64,000 bases of DNA from [Borrelia] lusitaniae (GCF_030440365.1 NZ_CP124050.1:744001-808000), one strand, 5' to 3'; positions 9,022 through 19,113 are shown, counted from the first letter of the stretch. Translations and numbers: made by a program. The notes: generated by a model from the letters alone, not told the origin.

Positions 9022-10071
9022 TTGAATTTATTTAAGTCTTTTTTGATAGATATTGGTATTGATCTTGGGACATGTAATACTTTAGTTTATATTAAAGATT
9101 ATGGTGTGGTTATGAGTGAGCCTTCTGTTGTTGCAATAGATATTACCAAAGGTAATAAAGTTGTTGCAGTTGGCCGAAACGCTAAAAAAATGCTTTGGAA
9201 AACTCCAGAAAATATTAAAGCTGTTCGTCCACTTAGAGATGGGGTTATCGCTGATATTGAGAATACAGAGAAGATGATTAAATATTTTATTAATCAAATT
9301 TTTTCTCGTAAAAAATTGTTTTTTAAGCCAAGAATGGTAATAGGTGTTCCAACTTGCATTACAGAGGTTGAACGAAGAGCTGTAAAAGAGAGTGCAATGA
9401 ATGCTGGTGCAAGAGAAGTTAAGGTAATAGAAGAATCTCTTGCTGCTGCTATTGGGTCTGATATTCCTATTTTTGAACCTACAGGTCACATGGTGTGTGA
9501 CATTGGAGGTGGAACCACAGAAATATCTGTTATTTCTCTTGGGGGTATGGTTGTAAGTAGAGCTATTAGAACCGGTGGTGACGAATTTGATGAGAGCATA
9601 ATAAAGTATATGAGAAATTCTCATAATATTATAATTGGTCAACAGACAGCAGAAAAATTGAAAATCAAGATAGGAAATGTATATCCCGATATTCAAAATT
9701 TGAGGGTAGAAAAAATAGATATTAAGGGTACAGATGCTGTAACTGGTCTTCCTAGAAAGCAACTTGTTGATTCTATGGAAGTAAGAGAGTCTTTACAAGA
9801 GCCGATTAATATTGTTGTGGATGAAGTTAAGCGTACTCTTGGTGCAACGCCTCCAGAGCTTGCTACAGACATTGTTGAGCGCGGCATCATTTTAACAGGT
9901 GGAGGGGCTCTTCTTAAAGGTTTAAATAGGCTTCTTTCAAAAGAGACCGGAGTTCCTGTTTATGTTGCAGACAATCCACTTCTTTCTGTAGCTGTTGGTG
10001 CCGGATTATTTTATGATTATGCTAATAGAATAGATATTAGTAAGAATATTTACAGTTTTATCAATGAATAA
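9022..10071 (+). CDS. mreB: Rod-shape determining protein MreB
   Basis: A bacterial actin of 349 residues that forms membrane-bound filaments guiding peptidoglycan synthesis. The actin-fold nucleotide site is present: phosphate 1 loop [14 protein letters not shown], phosphate 2 loop [14 protein letters not shown], and the adenosine motif [13 protein letters not shown]. The frame is open from a TTG at 8986 inside the TPR gene, but GGGAGG at 9011-9016 and family length both point to the TTG at 9022. MreC follows after 3 bases. In a periplasmic-flagellate spirochete, MreB should set zonal cell wall growth. Confidence 0.96.
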   Translation: MNLFKSFLIDIGIDLGTCNTLVYIKDYGVVMSEPSVVAIDITKGNKVVAVGRNAKKMLWKTPENIKAVRPLRDGVIADIENTEKMIKYFINQIFSRKKLFFKPRMVIGVPTCITEVERRAVKESAMNAGAREVKVIEESLAAAIGSDIPIFEPTGHMVCDIGGGTTEISVISLGGMVVSRAIRTGGDEFDESIIKYMRNSHNIIIGQQTAEKLKIKIGNVYPDIQNLRVEKIDIKGTDAVTGLPRKQLVDSMEVRESLQEPINIVVDEVKRTLGATPPELATDIVERGIILTGGGALLKGLNRLLSKETGVPVYVADNPLLSVAVGAGLFYDYANRIDISKNIYSFINE

Positions 10072-10074
10072 GTT

Positions 10075-10920
10075 ATGAACTTTCTTGTTAAATTCAAGAA
10101 TTTTATCAAAGTGCTTTTAGTATTGATAGTTTCTCTTGTTTTTATGATTTATGATTCAAGTACTATTCAAAGCAAAAGACCTGATAATTTTTTATTTTTT
10201 ACTCTTAATTCTTATATTCAAAGTAGAATGCATGGGGTTTTTAGTTTTATTTCCAATGTTTTTAAAACTGTAAATGAATACAAGAATTATAAGGACAAGA
10301 TAGAATTTTATAAAAAAAGGATACAACAGCTTGAAATAGTAACTCAAAATATACAATCACTAAGGCAAGAGAATGTCCGTCTTAAAGAGCAATTAAATTT
10401 TTATTCGTCAAGTGCTAGTGATTTTATTTCAGCAGAGATTATATATCTAAACTATTCAAATATATCGACTTTAATGGCTATTAATAAAGGATTTAATGAT
10501 GGGATAGAAAAGGATATGATAGCAGTTGCATATCAAGATGGATTTAGTGGTCTTGTAGGCAAAGTTGTAAAGGTTTATTCTAATACTGCTAAAATTTTGC
10601 CTTTGACTAATTATGAAAATTTTGTGTCTGCAAGGATTCAAAGCAGTAGGTTTATAGGCCTTATAGAAGGCAATGGTTATGGTAAAAAACTGGAAATGAA
10701 TTATGTTAACAGACTTGCTGAAAAAGATTTAAAGATAGGTGATTCTATTGTTACTGCTGGGTTTAGTGAATATCCAGTTGGCATTTATATTGGAAAGATT
10801 ACAAATTTTCATATTCTTGATTATAATTCACTTTTAAAAATAGAAGTAGAGCCTGCAATAGTTTTAGATAAGCTTGAGTATGTTTTTCTTGTTAAAAATA
10901 ACAAAGAGATCGGTGAATAA
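10075..10920 (+). CDS. mreC: Rod-shape determining protein MreC
   Basis: A 281-residue bitopic protein of the elongasome that couples MreB to the PBP2/RodA synthase. One membrane segment (about residues 8-27), a coiled coil (about 60-108, IEFYKKRIQQLEIVTQNIQ) and two beta domains including the family motif GFNDGIEKDMIAVAYQDG and KIGDSIVTAGFSEYPVGI. The ATG is 3 bases behind mreB and the stop overlaps the mreD start, so translation is probably coupled. Length is typical. Confidence 0.95.
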   Translation: MNFLVKFKNFIKVLLVLIVSLVFMIYDSSTIQSKRPDNFLFFTLNSYIQSRMHGVFSFISNVFKTVNEYKNYKDKIEFYKKRIQQLEIVTQNIQSLRQENVRLKEQLNFYSSSASDFISAEIIYLNYSNISTLMAINKGFNDGIEKDMIAVAYQDGFSGLVGKVVKVYSNTAKILPLTNYENFVSARIQSSRFIGLIEGNGYGKKLEMNYVNRLAEKDLKIGDSIVTAGFSEYPVGIYIGKITNFHILDYNSLLKIEVEPAIVLDKLEYVFLVKNNKEIGE

Positions 10921-11402
10921 TGGCAGCATTTTTTACATATTTTATTTCTAGTGCATTTTTAGGTAAAATTTTTCAACATTATTTTGCAACTTATTTTTAT
11001 TTTTCAATAGATATTTTTTTAATTTTTCTAGTTTTTAATTCTTTAAATTTTATTTTTAATGTAGGATTATTATCTGGTATTTTATACGGTCTTATTATGG
11101 ATTATTTTACAGGATTACCACTTGGGTTTTTTGTTTTTGGGTATACACTAATATTTTATTTTAACAATAAAATGAAATTATTAATGCCTAAAAATATGCT
11201 CAGCATGACAATATTTTTTATCCTTTCAAAAATTATATTATGGTTTTTAGCTATTGTATTTTATGATTTTATAGATTTAAAATCTTTTAATTATTCAATT
11301 TTTAACCTTGACCTTGTTGTAAATATAATGTTTATTAACTTTTTATATCCAATTCAAAATTATTTTGTTAGAAATTTTTATTCTTTTAAAGAGGATTATT
11401 AG
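10920..11402 (+). CDS. mreD: Rod-shape determining protein MreD
   Basis: A 160-residue polytopic membrane protein with five or so hydrophobic segments (near 5-20, 25-45, 45-65, 70-85, 95-120, 130-150). MreD is poorly conserved; the call rests on position between mreC and PBP2, size, topology and the family-like GLIMDYFTGLPLGFFVFGYT (the loop seen in MreD proteins as DxxSGxxxG). Its start overlaps the mreC stop by one base and its stop overlaps the PBP2 start. Confidence 0.88.
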   Translation: MAAFFTYFISSAFLGKIFQHYFATYFYFSIDIFLIFLVFNSLNFIFNVGLLSGILYGLIMDYFTGLPLGFFVFGYTLIFYFNNKMKLLMPKNMLSMTIFFILSKIILWFLAIVFYDFIDLKSFNYSIFNLDLVVNIMFINFLYPIQNYFVRNFYSFKEDY

Positions 11403-13201
11403 TGGGTGTTATAATAAATTCTAGATACAAGTTTGGCATACTATTTTTAATAGTAATTATGCTACTTTATCTAGCAATTTTGTTTCAAATGCAAATTGGT
11501 AAACATTTATTTTATGATAGAAAAGCTAATGTTTTTTTATCAAGATTAGAAAAAATCAATGCCTCAAGAGGTGAGATCTTAGATTCTAATTTCAATATTT
11601 TGGCAAATAATTTAACTTTATTTGTTTTAAAGATAAGTTTGCAACAGTATTATAATATGCCCGTTGCTACTAGAATTGAAATGATAGATTTTTTATCAAA
11701 AACTTTAGATATTGATAAATCAATTATTTTGTCTAAGCTTCAAGAGCCTGGTGGATATCTCAAAGATGTTGAAATAATTGAACTTACCCCAAAGATGTTG
11801 TTTAAAATTTCTGAAAAAAAATTTTATTATCCAGCTCTTTTATGGACCTATTCTTTTAAGCGTAATTATTTAGTTGATGATTCATATTCGCATTCAATAG
11901 GCTATGTTGGGCAAATAAATCAAAGAGAACTTAGAACTTTTTATAATGTTAGTGGGTATGACAATACTTCTACTATTGGAAAGTTGGGTATTGAACAAGT
12001 TTATGATAATTATATTAGAGGGCAAGAGGGATTGATTAAGTACAAAGTGGACTCTAAGGAGAGAAGAATAGATGATGGTTCTATTATAAGGAATATGGTG
12101 CCCGGTAATGATGTTGTACTCAATATTAATAAAGATATTCAAGATCTTGCTAAAAATGCCTTAGGCAAAAGGTATGGTTCTATTGTGGTATTAAAGCCTT
12201 CAACAGGGGCCATTCTTGCTCTTCACAATTATCCTTATTATTCTATGACAGATGTTTATAATAAATATAATAAGGAAGATTACTCTTTTTTAAATAAAGC
12301 TATTCAATCTGTTTATCCACCAGCGTCTATTTTTAAATTAGTTGTTGCTGCTGCTATTCTTGAGGAAGGGGTTATAGATAAAGATCGTAAAATTTATTGT
12401 CCTGGACATTTTAAAGTTGGAAATAGAATTTTTCATTGTTGGAAGCCTGGTGGTCATGGGTATGTTAATTTAGAAGAGGCTATTGCACATTCTTCTAATG
12501 TTTATTTTTATACACTTGGACTTAAGTATCTTGGGGCTGATAGAATTAGAAAATATGCAAAAGAATTTGGGTTTGGAGAAAAAACGGGAATTGATTTACC
12601 AAATGAAGTATCAGGCCTTCTTCCTAGTTCTGAGTGGAAAGAAAAAACTTTTAATCAGCCTTGGGTAGGAGGAGATACTGTAAATTTTTCAATAGGTCAA
12701 GGATTTTTGAATGCTACTCCTATGCAGATTGTTAATATGGTTGCTATGATTGCAAACGAAGGTGTTGTATATAAGCCCAGAATTGTAAATAAAATTTTAA
12801 AGGGCGGTACGAATGAAGTTCTTCTTGAAAATAAGCCAGAAATACTAAGAAAGACAAATCTTATTAGTAAGAATACATTTAAGCTTTTAAAAAAATATAT
12901 GAGAAGTGTTGTAACTTATGGTACAGCAAAATATGCAGTTCTTACGCAAGCTGTTAAGGTTGCAGGCAAAACAGGTACTGGTCAAACCGGTATAGATGGT
13001 TTTGAAAATAGCTCTTTTATTGGGCTTGCTCCTTATAACGGTTCAGCTGATAATCAAATTATTGTTTTTAGTTTGGTTGAGGCAAAGAGCAATGTGGATT
13101 GGTGGCCTGCAAAATCTACAGATTTAATAATGCAAGGTATTTTTGCAAACCAAAGTTATGAAGATATTCTTAAAAGTTATAGGCCATGGTATATTAGGTA
13201 G
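11402..13201 (+). CDS. mrdA: Penicillin-binding protein 2 (class B transpeptidase)
   Basis: A 599-residue monofunctional transpeptidase of cell elongation, partner of RodA. One N-terminal membrane segment (about 11-30), a dimerisation/pedestal region (to about 230) and the transpeptidase domain with all three active-site motifs: SIFK (SxxK) after PPA, SSN (SxN) in AHSSNVYFY and KTGTGQTG (KTG). CPGHFKVGNRIFHCWKPGGH has the Cys/His pattern linked to a structural zinc in PBP2. The GTG start overlaps the mreD stop. It is a target of beta-lactams. Confidence 0.96.
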   Translation: MGVIINSRYKFGILFLIVIMLLYLAILFQMQIGKHLFYDRKANVFLSRLEKINASRGEILDSNFNILANNLTLFVLKISLQQYYNMPVATRIEMIDFLSKTLDIDKSIILSKLQEPGGYLKDVEIIELTPKMLFKISEKKFYYPALLWTYSFKRNYLVDDSYSHSIGYVGQINQRELRTFYNVSGYDNTSTIGKLGIEQVYDNYIRGQEGLIKYKVDSKERRIDDGSIIRNMVPGNDVVLNINKDIQDLAKNALGKRYGSIVVLKPSTGAILALHNYPYYSMTDVYNKYNKEDYSFLNKAIQSVYPPASIFKLVVAAAILEEGVIDKDRKIYCPGHFKVGNRIFHCWKPGGHGYVNLEEAIAHSSNVYFYTLGLKYLGADRIRKYAKEFGFGEKTGIDLPNEVSGLLPSSEWKEKTFNQPWVGGDTVNFSIGQGFLNATPMQIVNMVAMIANEGVVYKPRIVNKILKGGTNEVLLENKPEILRKTNLISKNTFKLLKKYMRSVVTYGTAKYAVLTQAVKVAGKTGTGQTGIDGFENSSFIGLAPYNGSADNQIIVFSLVEAKSNVDWWPAKSTDLIMQGIFANQSYEDILKSYRPWYIR

Positions 13202-13206
13202 GATTA

Positions 13207-14523
13207 ATGGTTTTTAGGAAAAATTATGATTATTTAGCTTTAATAAGCTTGCTTATAGTTTCTTTTGTTGGTATATTGCTAATTTATTCTAGCGATTATA
13301 ACATTAGTGGGTCTTTAACTAAGAATGAGTATATAAAACAAACCTTTTGGACAATTCTTGGATTTTTTATAATTTTTATAGTGGGTAAATATGATTTAAA
13401 ATTTGTTTATAGCATGGTATATCCTTTATATTTTTTGTTAATATTGGCTTTAATTTTTACTGCATTTTTTGGGATTACCGTAAACGGAGCAAGGTCTTGG
13501 ATTGGTATATGGAAACTTGGAGGCCAGCCTTCTGAATTTGGTAAAGTTATTATTATTTTAACCCTTTCAAAATTTTATACTGAAAAAAAGGGTTATAATG
13601 AATTTTTTGTCTTTATTGCGGCATTTTTGTTAATTTTTCCATCGGTAATTCTTATATTATTGCAACCTGATTTTGGTACGGCAATAGTATATTTAACTAT
13701 TTTTATATTTATTTCTTTTTTTGCAGGAATAGATTTACATTATGTTTTAGCATTTACGTTGATAGGTTTTTTTTCTTTTGTTTTTACAATTTTACCAGTT
13801 TGGTATGAATATAAGATGAATATGGGTAATGTATTTTATCTTATATTTTCAAATCCTTTTTATTTTAAAGTAATAATGGGAGTTTTGTTTTTAATACTTT
13901 TGATTTCTGTTTTGGGATTTTTTATTGCTAAATATCGTTTAAGTATTAAAATAATTTATTTTTATGTATTTTTTGCAAGTTCTATTTTATTGGTTTCAAT
14001 AGTACTTTCAAAAGTCCTTTCAAAGTTAATGAAGACTTATCAGATTAAAAGGTTTTTAGTATTTTTAGATCCAGCCATTGATGCTAAGGGTGCTGGTTGG
14101 AATTTAAATCAGGTTAAGATAGCAATTGGTTCTGGTGGTCTTTTAGGTAAAGGATTTTTAAAAGGGCCTTATACTCATGCTAATTATGTTCCGTCTCAGA
14201 GCACAGATTTTATTTTTTCTATTCTTGCTGAAGAGTTTGGGTTTTTAGGTGTTAGTACGATTTTAATATTATTTTTTTTTCTTTTTTTTAAATTTTTGAT
14301 AATAATGAATAAAAGTCAAGATAGGTATATGGCTTTAGTAATATCTGGAATATTGGGACTTTTATTTTTTCATACTTCGTTTAATGTTGGAATGTCTTTA
14401 GGCCTTTTTCCTATTACTGGGATTCCTTTGCCTTTTCTCTCTTACGGAGGCTCTTCTACTATTACATTTTTTTTTGCAATGTCTTTTTATTTTAATATTG
14501 AATCAATAGTTGCTATGGATTGA
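13207..14523 (+). CDS. rodA: SEDS glycosyltransferase RodA
   Basis: A 438-residue SEDS family peptidoglycan polymerase with about ten membrane helices. Family signatures: NGARSWIGIWKLGGQPSEFGK, the LQPDFGTAIV stretch with the conserved acidic residue, and the C-terminal GIPLPFLSYGGSSTITFF. It uses lipid II to make glycan strands that PBP2 cross-links. It starts 5 bases after PBP2 and ends the elongation operon. It is longer than E. coli RodA (370) owing to an extra hydrophobic and basic stretch near residues 200-275. Confidence 0.96.
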   Translation: MVFRKNYDYLALISLLIVSFVGILLIYSSDYNISGSLTKNEYIKQTFWTILGFFIIFIVGKYDLKFVYSMVYPLYFLLILALIFTAFFGITVNGARSWIGIWKLGGQPSEFGKVIIILTLSKFYTEKKGYNEFFVFIAAFLLIFPSVILILLQPDFGTAIVYLTIFIFISFFAGIDLHYVLAFTLIGFFSFVFTILPVWYEYKMNMGNVFYLIFSNPFYFKVIMGVLFLILLISVLGFFIAKYRLSIKIIYFYVFFASSILLVSIVLSKVLSKLMKTYQIKRFLVFLDPAIDAKGAGWNLNQVKIAIGSGGLLGKGFLKGPYTHANYVPSQSTDFIFSILAEEFGFLGVSTILILFFFLFFKFLIIMNKSQDRYMALVISGILGLLFFHTSFNVGMSLGLFPITGIPLPFLSYGGSSTITFFFAMSFYFNIESIVAMD

Positions 14524-14694
14524 GAATTTATTTTTATTTTTTCTTTTCTTATCTCTATTTTTTTAAAAAATTTTTTTGTATATTTAAATTTAGTAATTCT
14601 AGATATATAGATATTTGAGGTATGTATTTTTAAGTAAAAGTTATGAATCTAAATTTTAATTTTTTAAAAAAATCAAAAGATTAAGGGTATTATT

Positions 14695-16440
14695 GTGAGT
14701 AAAGATTTGGATAAAGAAGATATTCTTTACAAAAAAAGACATTCAATAGCCCATGTTATGGCAGAAGCTGTGCGGGATTTATTTCCAAATACCAAGATTG
14801 CAATAGGGCCTCCTATTAAAGATGGTTTTTATTATGATTTTGAATTTGAAAAGCAAATTACAGAAGATTCTCTTTTAGAGATAGAAAATAGAATGCGGGA
14901 GATTTTAAAGACTGGGAGTTCTTTTGAAAAAGAGGTAATAAGCGTAAAACAGGCTTTTGAACTTTTTAAAGATGAACCTTATAAGATTGATTTGATTAAA
15001 AATTTTGATTTACAAAATGAAATTTCTATTTACAAGAGTCACAATTTTATTGATCTTTGCAGGGGCCCTCACGTTGAGAATATGAATAAAATTGATCCAA
15101 AGGCATTTAAACTTACTAGTATTGCTGGAGCTTATTGGCGGGGTAATGAAAAAAATACAATGCTTACGAGAATTTATGGAACTTTATGGAATAATGAAAA
15201 AGAGCTAAGATCTTATCTTAATTTGAGAGAAGAAATAAAAAAAAGAGACCATAGAAAGCTTGGAAAAGAGCTTGATTTATTTTCTATTCATGAAGAGATT
15301 GGACCAGGGCTTATTTTTTTTCATCCCAATGGGGCAAAAATAAGAGCTTTAATAGAGGATTTTTGGAGAGAAGAGCACTCTAAGAATGGGTATGATATTC
15401 TTTTTACTCCTCATGTTGGGAAATCTTGGCTTTGGCAAACTTCTGGTCATTTAGACTTTTATAAAGATAGCATGTTTGAAAAAATCGAAATGGACAAAAG
15501 TGATTATTATCTTAAACCTATGAATTGTCCTTTTCATATTGCAATTTATAATTCAGGTAAGCATTCTTATAGAGATTTGCCATTTAGATGGGCTGAGCTT
15601 GGCACTGTGTATCGTTATGAAAAAATAGGTGCTTTACACGGGATGATGAGAGCCAGAGGGTTTACTCAAGATGATGCTCATATTATATGTACTCATTTTC
15701 AAGTTTTAGATGAGATTAAAGAAGTTCTTAGGTTTGCTATTTATATGTGGAGTAAGTTTGGCTTTAAAAGCTTAAAAGCATATCTTTCTACAAAGCCTGA
15801 CAAGTCTGTTGGGAATGATTCTGATTGGGAAATGTCTTTAAAAGTTCTTGAAGAGGCTTTAATTGATTTTGAAATTCCTTATGAAATTGATAAAGGGGGC
15901 GGTGCTTTTTATGGGCCTAAAATTGATCTTAAGATAGTTGATTCGCTTGAGAGAGAGTGGCAGATGAGCACAATTCAATTTGATTTTAATCTCCCTGAGA
16001 GATTTAATATGACTTATGCTGCTGAGGATGGTAAAGAAAAAAGACCATTTATGATTCATAGAGCTTTGTTGGGATCTGTTGAAAGATTTTTTGGAATTCT
16101 TGTGGAGCACTATGGTGGGGCTTTTCCTTTGTGGTTGTCTCCTATTCAAGTAGTAATCATTCCTGTTAACAATATTGTAGAAGATTATGCTATTAACGTT
16201 TTTAATAAATTTAAAAATGAGGGGATTAGAATAAAGCTTGATAATAGTTCCTCAAGAATGAATGCTAAAATTAGGGAATATCAGGTTAAAAAAATACCTT
16301 ATATGTTTATAATAGGTGAGAGAGAAGTAGCAGAAGAGAGAATATCTATTAGAACAAGAACAAATGAGCAAATAAATGCAATTAAACTTGATGAAGCTCT
16401 TAAATTTATTTTATTAAAAATAAAAGATAAGGAGATTTGA
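14695..16440 (+). CDS. thrS: Threonyl-tRNA synthetase lacking the TGS domain
   Basis: A 581-residue class II synthetase charging tRNA-Thr. The N2 editing domain begins almost at once with HSIAHVMAEAV (HxxxH) and DLCRGPHV; the catalytic core has the zinc-ligand region MNCPFH, motif 2 around LHGMMRARGFTQDDAHI and motif 3 MIHRALLGSVERFFG; the anticodon-binding domain starts near LWLSPIQVVIIPV. The usual ThrRS is about 640 residues and begins with a TGS domain of about 60 residues, absent here: the frame has no upstream room for it. GTG start with AAGGG about 8 bases upstream. A 171-base gap in front probably holds its promoter. Confidence 0.96.
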   Translation: MSKDLDKEDILYKKRHSIAHVMAEAVRDLFPNTKIAIGPPIKDGFYYDFEFEKQITEDSLLEIENRMREILKTGSSFEKEVISVKQAFELFKDEPYKIDLIKNFDLQNEISIYKSHNFIDLCRGPHVENMNKIDPKAFKLTSIAGAYWRGNEKNTMLTRIYGTLWNNEKELRSYLNLREEIKKRDHRKLGKELDLFSIHEEIGPGLIFFHPNGAKIRALIEDFWREEHSKNGYDILFTPHVGKSWLWQTSGHLDFYKDSMFEKIEMDKSDYYLKPMNCPFHIAIYNSGKHSYRDLPFRWAELGTVYRYEKIGALHGMMRARGFTQDDAHIICTHFQVLDEIKEVLRFAIYMWSKFGFKSLKAYLSTKPDKSVGNDSDWEMSLKVLEEALIDFEIPYEIDKGGGAFYGPKIDLKIVDSLEREWQMSTIQFDFNLPERFNMTYAAEDGKEKRPFMIHRALLGSVERFFGILVEHYGGAFPLWLSPIQVVIIPVNNIVEDYAINVFNKFKNEGIRIKLDNSSSRMNAKIREYQVKKIPYMFIIGEREVAEERISIRTRTNEQINAIKLDEALKFILLKIKDKEI

Positions 16441-16444
16441 TAAA

Positions 16445-17074
16445 TTGAATAATTTAATCAAAATTATTACTCCTAATCAAATAACATTAGCTAGGATTCT
16501 GCTTTCCTTTGTCATATTAATTTTATTTTTTTTGGAAAATATATTTTTTCCATATTTGTTTTTTGGAATTATTTGGTTTTTAATAATTTTAAATGAATTT
16601 ACTGACTTTATTGATGGGTATATTGCAAGAAGGTGTGGCCTTGTTAGCAATGTGGGTAAAATTTTAGATCCTTATGCAGATGTTTTGCAACATTTAACAT
16701 ATTTCGTTTTTTTCTTTTACAAGGGCATAACCCCCTATTATTTTTTTGTAATATTTATTTATCGTGAAATTTCTATTGGTTTTGTTAGAAACTTAATTAT
16801 TCAGTTCAATATAGTTCAACAGGCCAATTTTTTGGGGAAATTAAAGTCAATTCTTTATGCTGTTTGCACTTTTGCAAGTCTTTTGTTTTACACTTTAACT
16901 CAACTCAATTTTACAGAACCGATTCAAAATTTTATTAGCTACATTTTAAATTTTGAATTTAAAATTTTATTTATTGTTCAAGCAACGTATGTTTTTGCTG
17001 CTTTTTTTGCAATTTTATCGTTTTTAGATTATGTATTAATATTTTTGAATATAAAAAAATATGAAAATAAATAA
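16445..17074 (+). CDS. pgsA: CDP-alcohol phosphatidyltransferase (PgsA-like)
   Basis: A 209-residue membrane enzyme making phosphatidylglycerol phosphate from CDP-diacylglycerol. The family signature D-x2-DG-x2-AR-x8-G-x3-D-x3-D is complete (DFIDGYIAR, then G, D and D in NVGKILDPYADV). Five or six hydrophobic segments surround it. TTG start 4 bases after thrS. The exact substrate (glycerol phosphate rather than choline, serine or inositol) is inferred from family resemblance and from the known presence of phosphatidylglycerol in Borrelia membranes. Confidence 0.88.
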   Translation: MNNLIKIITPNQITLARILLSFVILILFFLENIFFPYLFFGIIWFLIILNEFTDFIDGYIARRCGLVSNVGKILDPYADVLQHLTYFVFFFYKGITPYYFFVIFIYREISIGFVRNLIIQFNIVQQANFLGKLKSILYAVCTFASLLFYTLTQLNFTEPIQNFISYILNFEFKILFIVQATYVFAAFFAILSFLDYVLIFLNIKKYENK

Positions 17075-18509
17075 GACATTAATTTTGCTATTTTTATTTA
17101 CAAAACTTTCTTCCATTCAAGCTCAAGTAAATCAAATATTAACAGAAATTAGCCCGTTGAGTATTTTAAGTAAAAATGGAAAAGGAAGTGTTTATTTAAA
17201 AGTTAGCAAATCTTCTGATTATATTTTAACCTTAGATAAGAGTTCAAATTCTGATTTTGTTTTTAGAATTTATGATATTTCTAATAAAAAATACGTAACT
17301 GATAAAATAAAAAGAAAGGATTTTAAACTAAGGTTAGATAAAAATTCTCTTTATGCAATAATATACGTTGGTAATAAAAATGAAAACGTAAGGTTTTCGC
17401 TTACAGATTTAGATTTTTCAATTTTGAGTAGCAATTCTTTGAAAGCTAAAATATCTAAGATTGAGAGAGAAGATTCATTTTTTACTTTAAAAGATTTGCC
17501 TGTTTTAAATTTAGCTGCCAAGCTTAAAAAGTATGTATTAAGGACTTATAAAAGCAATATTTATATTGCTTATCAGTTAGAAAATAGTGACGACATTAAA
17601 GTTGCTGAGTTTATTGAGAATGTTGGTTGGTTTAATCTTGATTCATCTGTTAATGGGAACATTGTTAATATAGTTAATTTTGATTTTTCAATTAATTCAA
17701 AAGGAAATTTATATATTGCTTTTGTTACTAAATCGGGGTCTGATTTTGTTAGTGAGCTTGTAGTTAAAAAATTTAATAGTAGAAAATGGATTGATATTAG
17801 TCCTGGGTACATGGAAAATTTTGGATCTTTATTAAACATTAGCATTGATTTAAAAGATAGGTTGTATTTGACATATTTAAGAGAAATTGGAGGCGAATAT
17901 AAAATAAATTTAATCTCAAATATGGGCTACGGAAGTATTTGGAATGATGTAATACATTCTTATTTGAGTAAAGGTGATTCTAATGTTAATTCATCAAACA
18001 TTGGGCTAATATCTGAACCTTTTTTGGGTATTTTTTATAATTACAATTCAAATAATGAGATTAAATCTGAATTTATTGTAAATAATGATAATGCTTGGGT
18101 AAATGCGAATATTTCTTCTGTTTATATGGCTAATTTTATTAAAGGTTTTTTTAATTCTAATTTTAATCAAATAATTATGAGTTTTGTTTCTGAAAATAGA
18201 CCTATTGTAAGTATTTGTAATTTTTTAAAAAGCAATAGATGGATTAATATAAGTCCTAATGTTGAAATTAAAGGTTCAAGCATTGATATTGGGCTTTATA
18301 AAAATAATTTGTTTTTAGCTTTTGAAGATAATAATAACGTTGGGTTAATTTATTTTAAGAATAAAAATTGGTATTTTTTAAATAAGTTGGAGCATTTTAA
18401 GAGTAATGTTTGCAGTCCCCAGATTGGAAGTTATGCAAATAGGGGTTTTGTAGTCTCTACTTTAAGCTCTAATTTAAATGAATTATTTTTTACTTTGGTT
18501 TGCCAATAA
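17061..18509 (+). CDS. Exported beta-propeller-like protein
   Basis: A 482-residue protein not known to me by function. A signal peptide is clear (MKINKTLILLFLF, cut near IQAQ). From about residue 170 the sequence repeats a pattern of a short strand ending in IAY/IAF/LTY, a polar turn, a second strand and a W near the end (GWFNLD, KWIDISPG, IWNDVI, AWVNAN, RWINISPN, NWYFLN). Five or six such units suggest a beta-propeller of the sialidase/WD type. It overlaps the end of pgsA by 14 bases and the convergent CYTH gene by 27. Probably periplasmic or surface exposed. Confidence 0.78.
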   Translation: MKINKTLILLFLFTKLSSIQAQVNQILTEISPLSILSKNGKGSVYLKVSKSSDYILTLDKSSNSDFVFRIYDISNKKYVTDKIKRKDFKLRLDKNSLYAIIYVGNKNENVRFSLTDLDFSILSSNSLKAKISKIEREDSFFTLKDLPVLNLAAKLKKYVLRTYKSNIYIAYQLENSDDIKVAEFIENVGWFNLDSSVNGNIVNIVNFDFSINSKGNLYIAFVTKSGSDFVSELVVKKFNSRKWIDISPGYMENFGSLLNISIDLKDRLYLTYLREIGGEYKINLISNMGYGSIWNDVIHSYLSKGDSNVNSSNIGLISEPFLGIFYNYNSNNEIKSEFIVNNDNAWVNANISSVYMANFIKGFFNSNFNQIIMSFVSENRPIVSICNFLKSNRWINISPNVEIKGSSIDIGLYKNNLFLAFEDNNNVGLIYFKNKNWYFLNKLEHFKSNVCSPQIGSYANRGFVVSTLSSNLNELFFTLVCQ

Positions 18510-19016
18510 GATTAATTCAAAGTAAGGTCTAGTTTCAAGGTTTTCTTTTAATCCAAATTGACTAATTATGCTTTCAATTTCTTTTTTTGCTAAATCTATA
18601 TCATTTTGATTGTTAATTATTTTTTCTATTTCTAAAAAAAATCCAAGATTTTTTATTTCGTTTATTTCTACATTTAAATTATTAGTTTGATAAATTAAAC
18701 TTTTTTTTATCTTTTTGTATAGCTTTTTAAATTTAAGCTCTTTCATAAGGATTAAAAAATTATTAAGATTATCTATTTTGAATTCTACCTCTTTGTTAAT
18801 TTCTATAGCATTGTTGCTGTCGAATATTTTTTTTTTAAATGTGACAATTTTTTCTAAAGTATTTAATTTTCTTATTCTTATAATTTTTTTTGGGTTTGAG
18901 TAATAGATGTCAGTTTTTATTTCTTTTTTAATAAACTTAAATTTTTTATTTGCTAATTTAATAATTCTTTTCAAATCTTTTGGGGGAATAAATGCTTTTG
19001 ATTCTATTTCGAACAT
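18483..19016 (-). CDS. cyaB: CYTH-domain protein (CyaB-like class IV cyclase family)
   Basis: A 177-residue CYTH protein. The N-terminal ExExK motif (EIESK, residues 3-7) and alternating basic strands (IRIRKLN, VTFKKKI, EVEFKI) match the triphosphate tunnel fold, whose members act as adenylyl cyclases, thiamine triphosphatases or tripolyphosphatases. The fold is secure; the reaction is not given by sequence alone. In B. burgdorferi the orthologue is annotated as adenylyl cyclase CyaB. Its end overlaps the convergent propeller gene by 27 bases. It is a single gene facing away from ktrB across a 97-base divergent gap. Confidence 0.9.
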   Translation of the reverse strand: MFEIESKAFIPPKDLKRIIKLANKKFKFIKKEIKTDIYYSNPKKIIRIRKLNTLEKIVTFKKKIFDSNNAIEINKEVEFKIDNLNNFLILMKELKFKKLYKKIKKSLIYQTNNLNVEINEIKNLGFFLEIEKIINNQNDIDLAKKEIESIISQFGLKENLETRPYFELILLANQSKK

Positions 19017-19113
19017 ATATTAAAAATAATGTAATTATGATAATATTTCAATGTTAAAATATTATGCTATATAAGATAGATTTTTAATAATTTAAACAAC
19101 TGTTTGTTATGAT

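Noticed and set aside
9082..9762. 226-codon open frame on the minus strand of mreB
   Set aside because: It is antisense to strongly conserved mreB sequence; its protein is Asn/Tyr/Ser-rich with no motif or ribosome site. mreB coding constraints explain it.
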